From: JAVBSN01 sp031556525
Lineage (GTDB): Bacteria; Bacillota; Clostridia; Lachnospirales; Lachnospiraceae
NCBI GenBank assembly: GCA_031556525.1
Contig: JAVBSS010000003.1
Coordinates: forward strand, 1 to 64,000
Length of the DNA stretch: 64,000 nucleotides
Reading direction: 5' to 3'
Notes under the pieces: model-generated
What the model was told of the DNA's origin: nothing
The model's input: the letters and a program-made list of their open reading frames with translations, nothing else
Database searches by the model: none
Shown here: positions 63,184 through 64,000 of the stretch, in pieces
Layout: every line of letters begins with the position of its first letter
Numbering within the stretch: the stretch's first letter is position 1
Program-made: the position numbers and the translations under genes

Positions 63184-63993
63184 TTATAAACAAAATCTAT
63201 CCAAGCTTCCTACCATCAGTATAGATTCTGCTAAATCACTCCTATAACTATCATCCCTTTTGTTAAGGCTCGCTATTACTACACTATCTTCCCCCTGCCT
63301 ATTAGTTGCATGTATAAACCTCCCATTACCAATATACATTGCTATGTGCCCTGCAAAATACAACAAATCTGCTTCTTTAACATCTTCTATTTCTATCTTT
63401 ACAATAGGATAACCTTCACGTATATAAGAATCTCTCCAGATAGTAATACCATTTAACATATATGCCATGAAACATAGTCCCGAACAATCTATTCCCAAAG
63501 GTGATTTACCACCCCACCTATACTGAGTTCCCATATAGGACATAGCGGACTCCACAATCTTCTTTCTTAGACTAGCTTCATTACTCCCCCTAGGAATTAT
63601 TTCACTTAGTCCACTGGTCTTTATATATCCTATTTTTCCACTATATAGTAATACCTCTGTATAGCCATTACTTTCCCTATTAAGTGTATTGAGTCTACTA
63701 CCCTTGAGTACAGTGCATATCCTTTTACTTTTTATATCTGGTTTTTCGTATATATCATTCATTCTTCCTATTACAAGTTCATTTCTTCCCTTTGTTAATT
63801 TGTAACTAATCACGTCCTCTGATTTTATATACCCCTCGTACCCATAAAATGTCTTTATTAACATCCAACCATTAAGCATCCTCCTCTCTATATAAATTTC
63901 CATTCCATAGAGAAGTTCATCTACCACTGTGGATTTTTGATTAGGTTCTTCTTTAACTGACACCAATTCTTTAGCTATAACATATCTATCCAT
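63184..63993 (-). CDS. NlpC/P60 peptidase with two SH3-like domains
   Basis: At least 269 aa; the ATG at 63993 is so close to the window edge that the frame may extend further. Two SH3-like domains (about 3-63 'KSTVVDELLYGMEIYIERRM', and about 70-132) precede the NlpC/P60 domain (about 140-265). The catalytic residues are C170 in 'GGKSPLGIDCSGLCF', H216 in 'FAGHIAMYIGNG' and probably H228. The layout matches YkfC-type gamma-D-glutamyl-diamino acid dipeptidases that recycle peptidoglycan peptides. No signal peptide is visible in the part present, which fits a cytoplasmic recycling enzyme. Confidence 0.87.
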   Translation of the reverse strand: MDRYVIAKELVSVKEEPNQKSTVVDELLYGMEIYIERRMLNGWMLIKTFYGYEGYIKSEDVISYKLTKGRNELVIGRMNDIYEKPDIKSKRICTVLKGSRLNTLNRESNGYTEVLLYSGKIGYIKTSGLSEIIPRGSNEASLRKKIVESAMSYMGTQYRWGGKSPLGIDCSGLCFMAYMLNGITIWRDSYIREGYPIVKIEIEDVKEADLLYFAGHIAMYIGNGRFIHATNRQGEDSVVIASLNKRDDSYRSDLAESILMVGSLDRFCL

Positions 63994-64000
63994 ATTTAAC

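Overview
The window is about 32% GC by eye, with ATA/TTA-rich codon use. It carries a GH9 cellulase with CBM3 modules, Gram-positive surface adhesins with sortase-like tails, a Csp-type subtilase, a yybP-ykoY riboswitch and strong AGGAGG ribosome binding sites. Together these point to an anaerobic, spore-forming, plant-fibre-degrading Firmicute of the Lachnospirales/Clostridia. I cannot name the species. Almost every gene is on the minus strand.

Layout. 1-6.2 kb: tail of a NitT/TauT-type ABC permease, a membrane-tethered GH9 cellulase, a lone receiver domain, O-acetylhomoserine sulfhydrylase, and a CaCA exchanger behind a Mn2+ riboswitch. 6.3-13.9 kb: hybrid histidine kinase, then an operon of PTS enzyme I with an ABC-2 exporter, a MATE remnant and a GT2 glycosyltransferase. 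14-19 kb: a thioester/CnaB adhesin, a secreted repeat protein, and about 1 kb of non-coding DNA. 19.2-25.6 kb: sodium symporter; a two-component system with an unknown 175-aa membrane protein; small membrane/repeat proteins; a YiiX-like cysteine hydrolase; and a scar in which a 524-bp segment is duplicated next to an IS1182-type transposase remnant. 25.6-37 kb: a DUF11/GEVEDY-type protein with a related fragment, a large hybrid kinase, a Csp protease, a diguanylate cyclase, and an ABC exporter operon. 37-48.3 kb: a 2116-aa surface protein, a phosphoesterase, a zinc-ribbon/TPM pair, and a compact cluster of small Cys-rich and Met/Asn-rich genes preceded by motifs resembling mother-cell sporulation promoters. 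48.4-64 kb: HtrA protease, PfoR-type PTS IIC with a NiaR-type repressor and a palindromic operator, ABC-F, zinc-ribbon protein, a tandem repeat block, BipA, chemotaxis receptor, an RND efflux pump co-transcribed with its TetR regulator behind a clear operator, and an NlpC/P60 hydrolase.

How it fits together. The main themes are attachment to and degradation of substrate (cellulase, two large adhesins), sensing (two hybrid kinases, a classical two-component system, a diguanylate cyclase, a chemoreceptor, a lone receiver), envelope export and stress (three ABC systems counting the partial one, RND pump, HtrA), and spore biology (Csp protease, possible coat cluster). The leads most worth following are the NiaR-PfoR operator, the possible spore-coat island at 46.5-48.3 kb, the RND pump with a built-in coiled coil, and the duplication/IS scar at 24.8-25.5 kb. 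All calls rest on reading the sequence; no database search was run.
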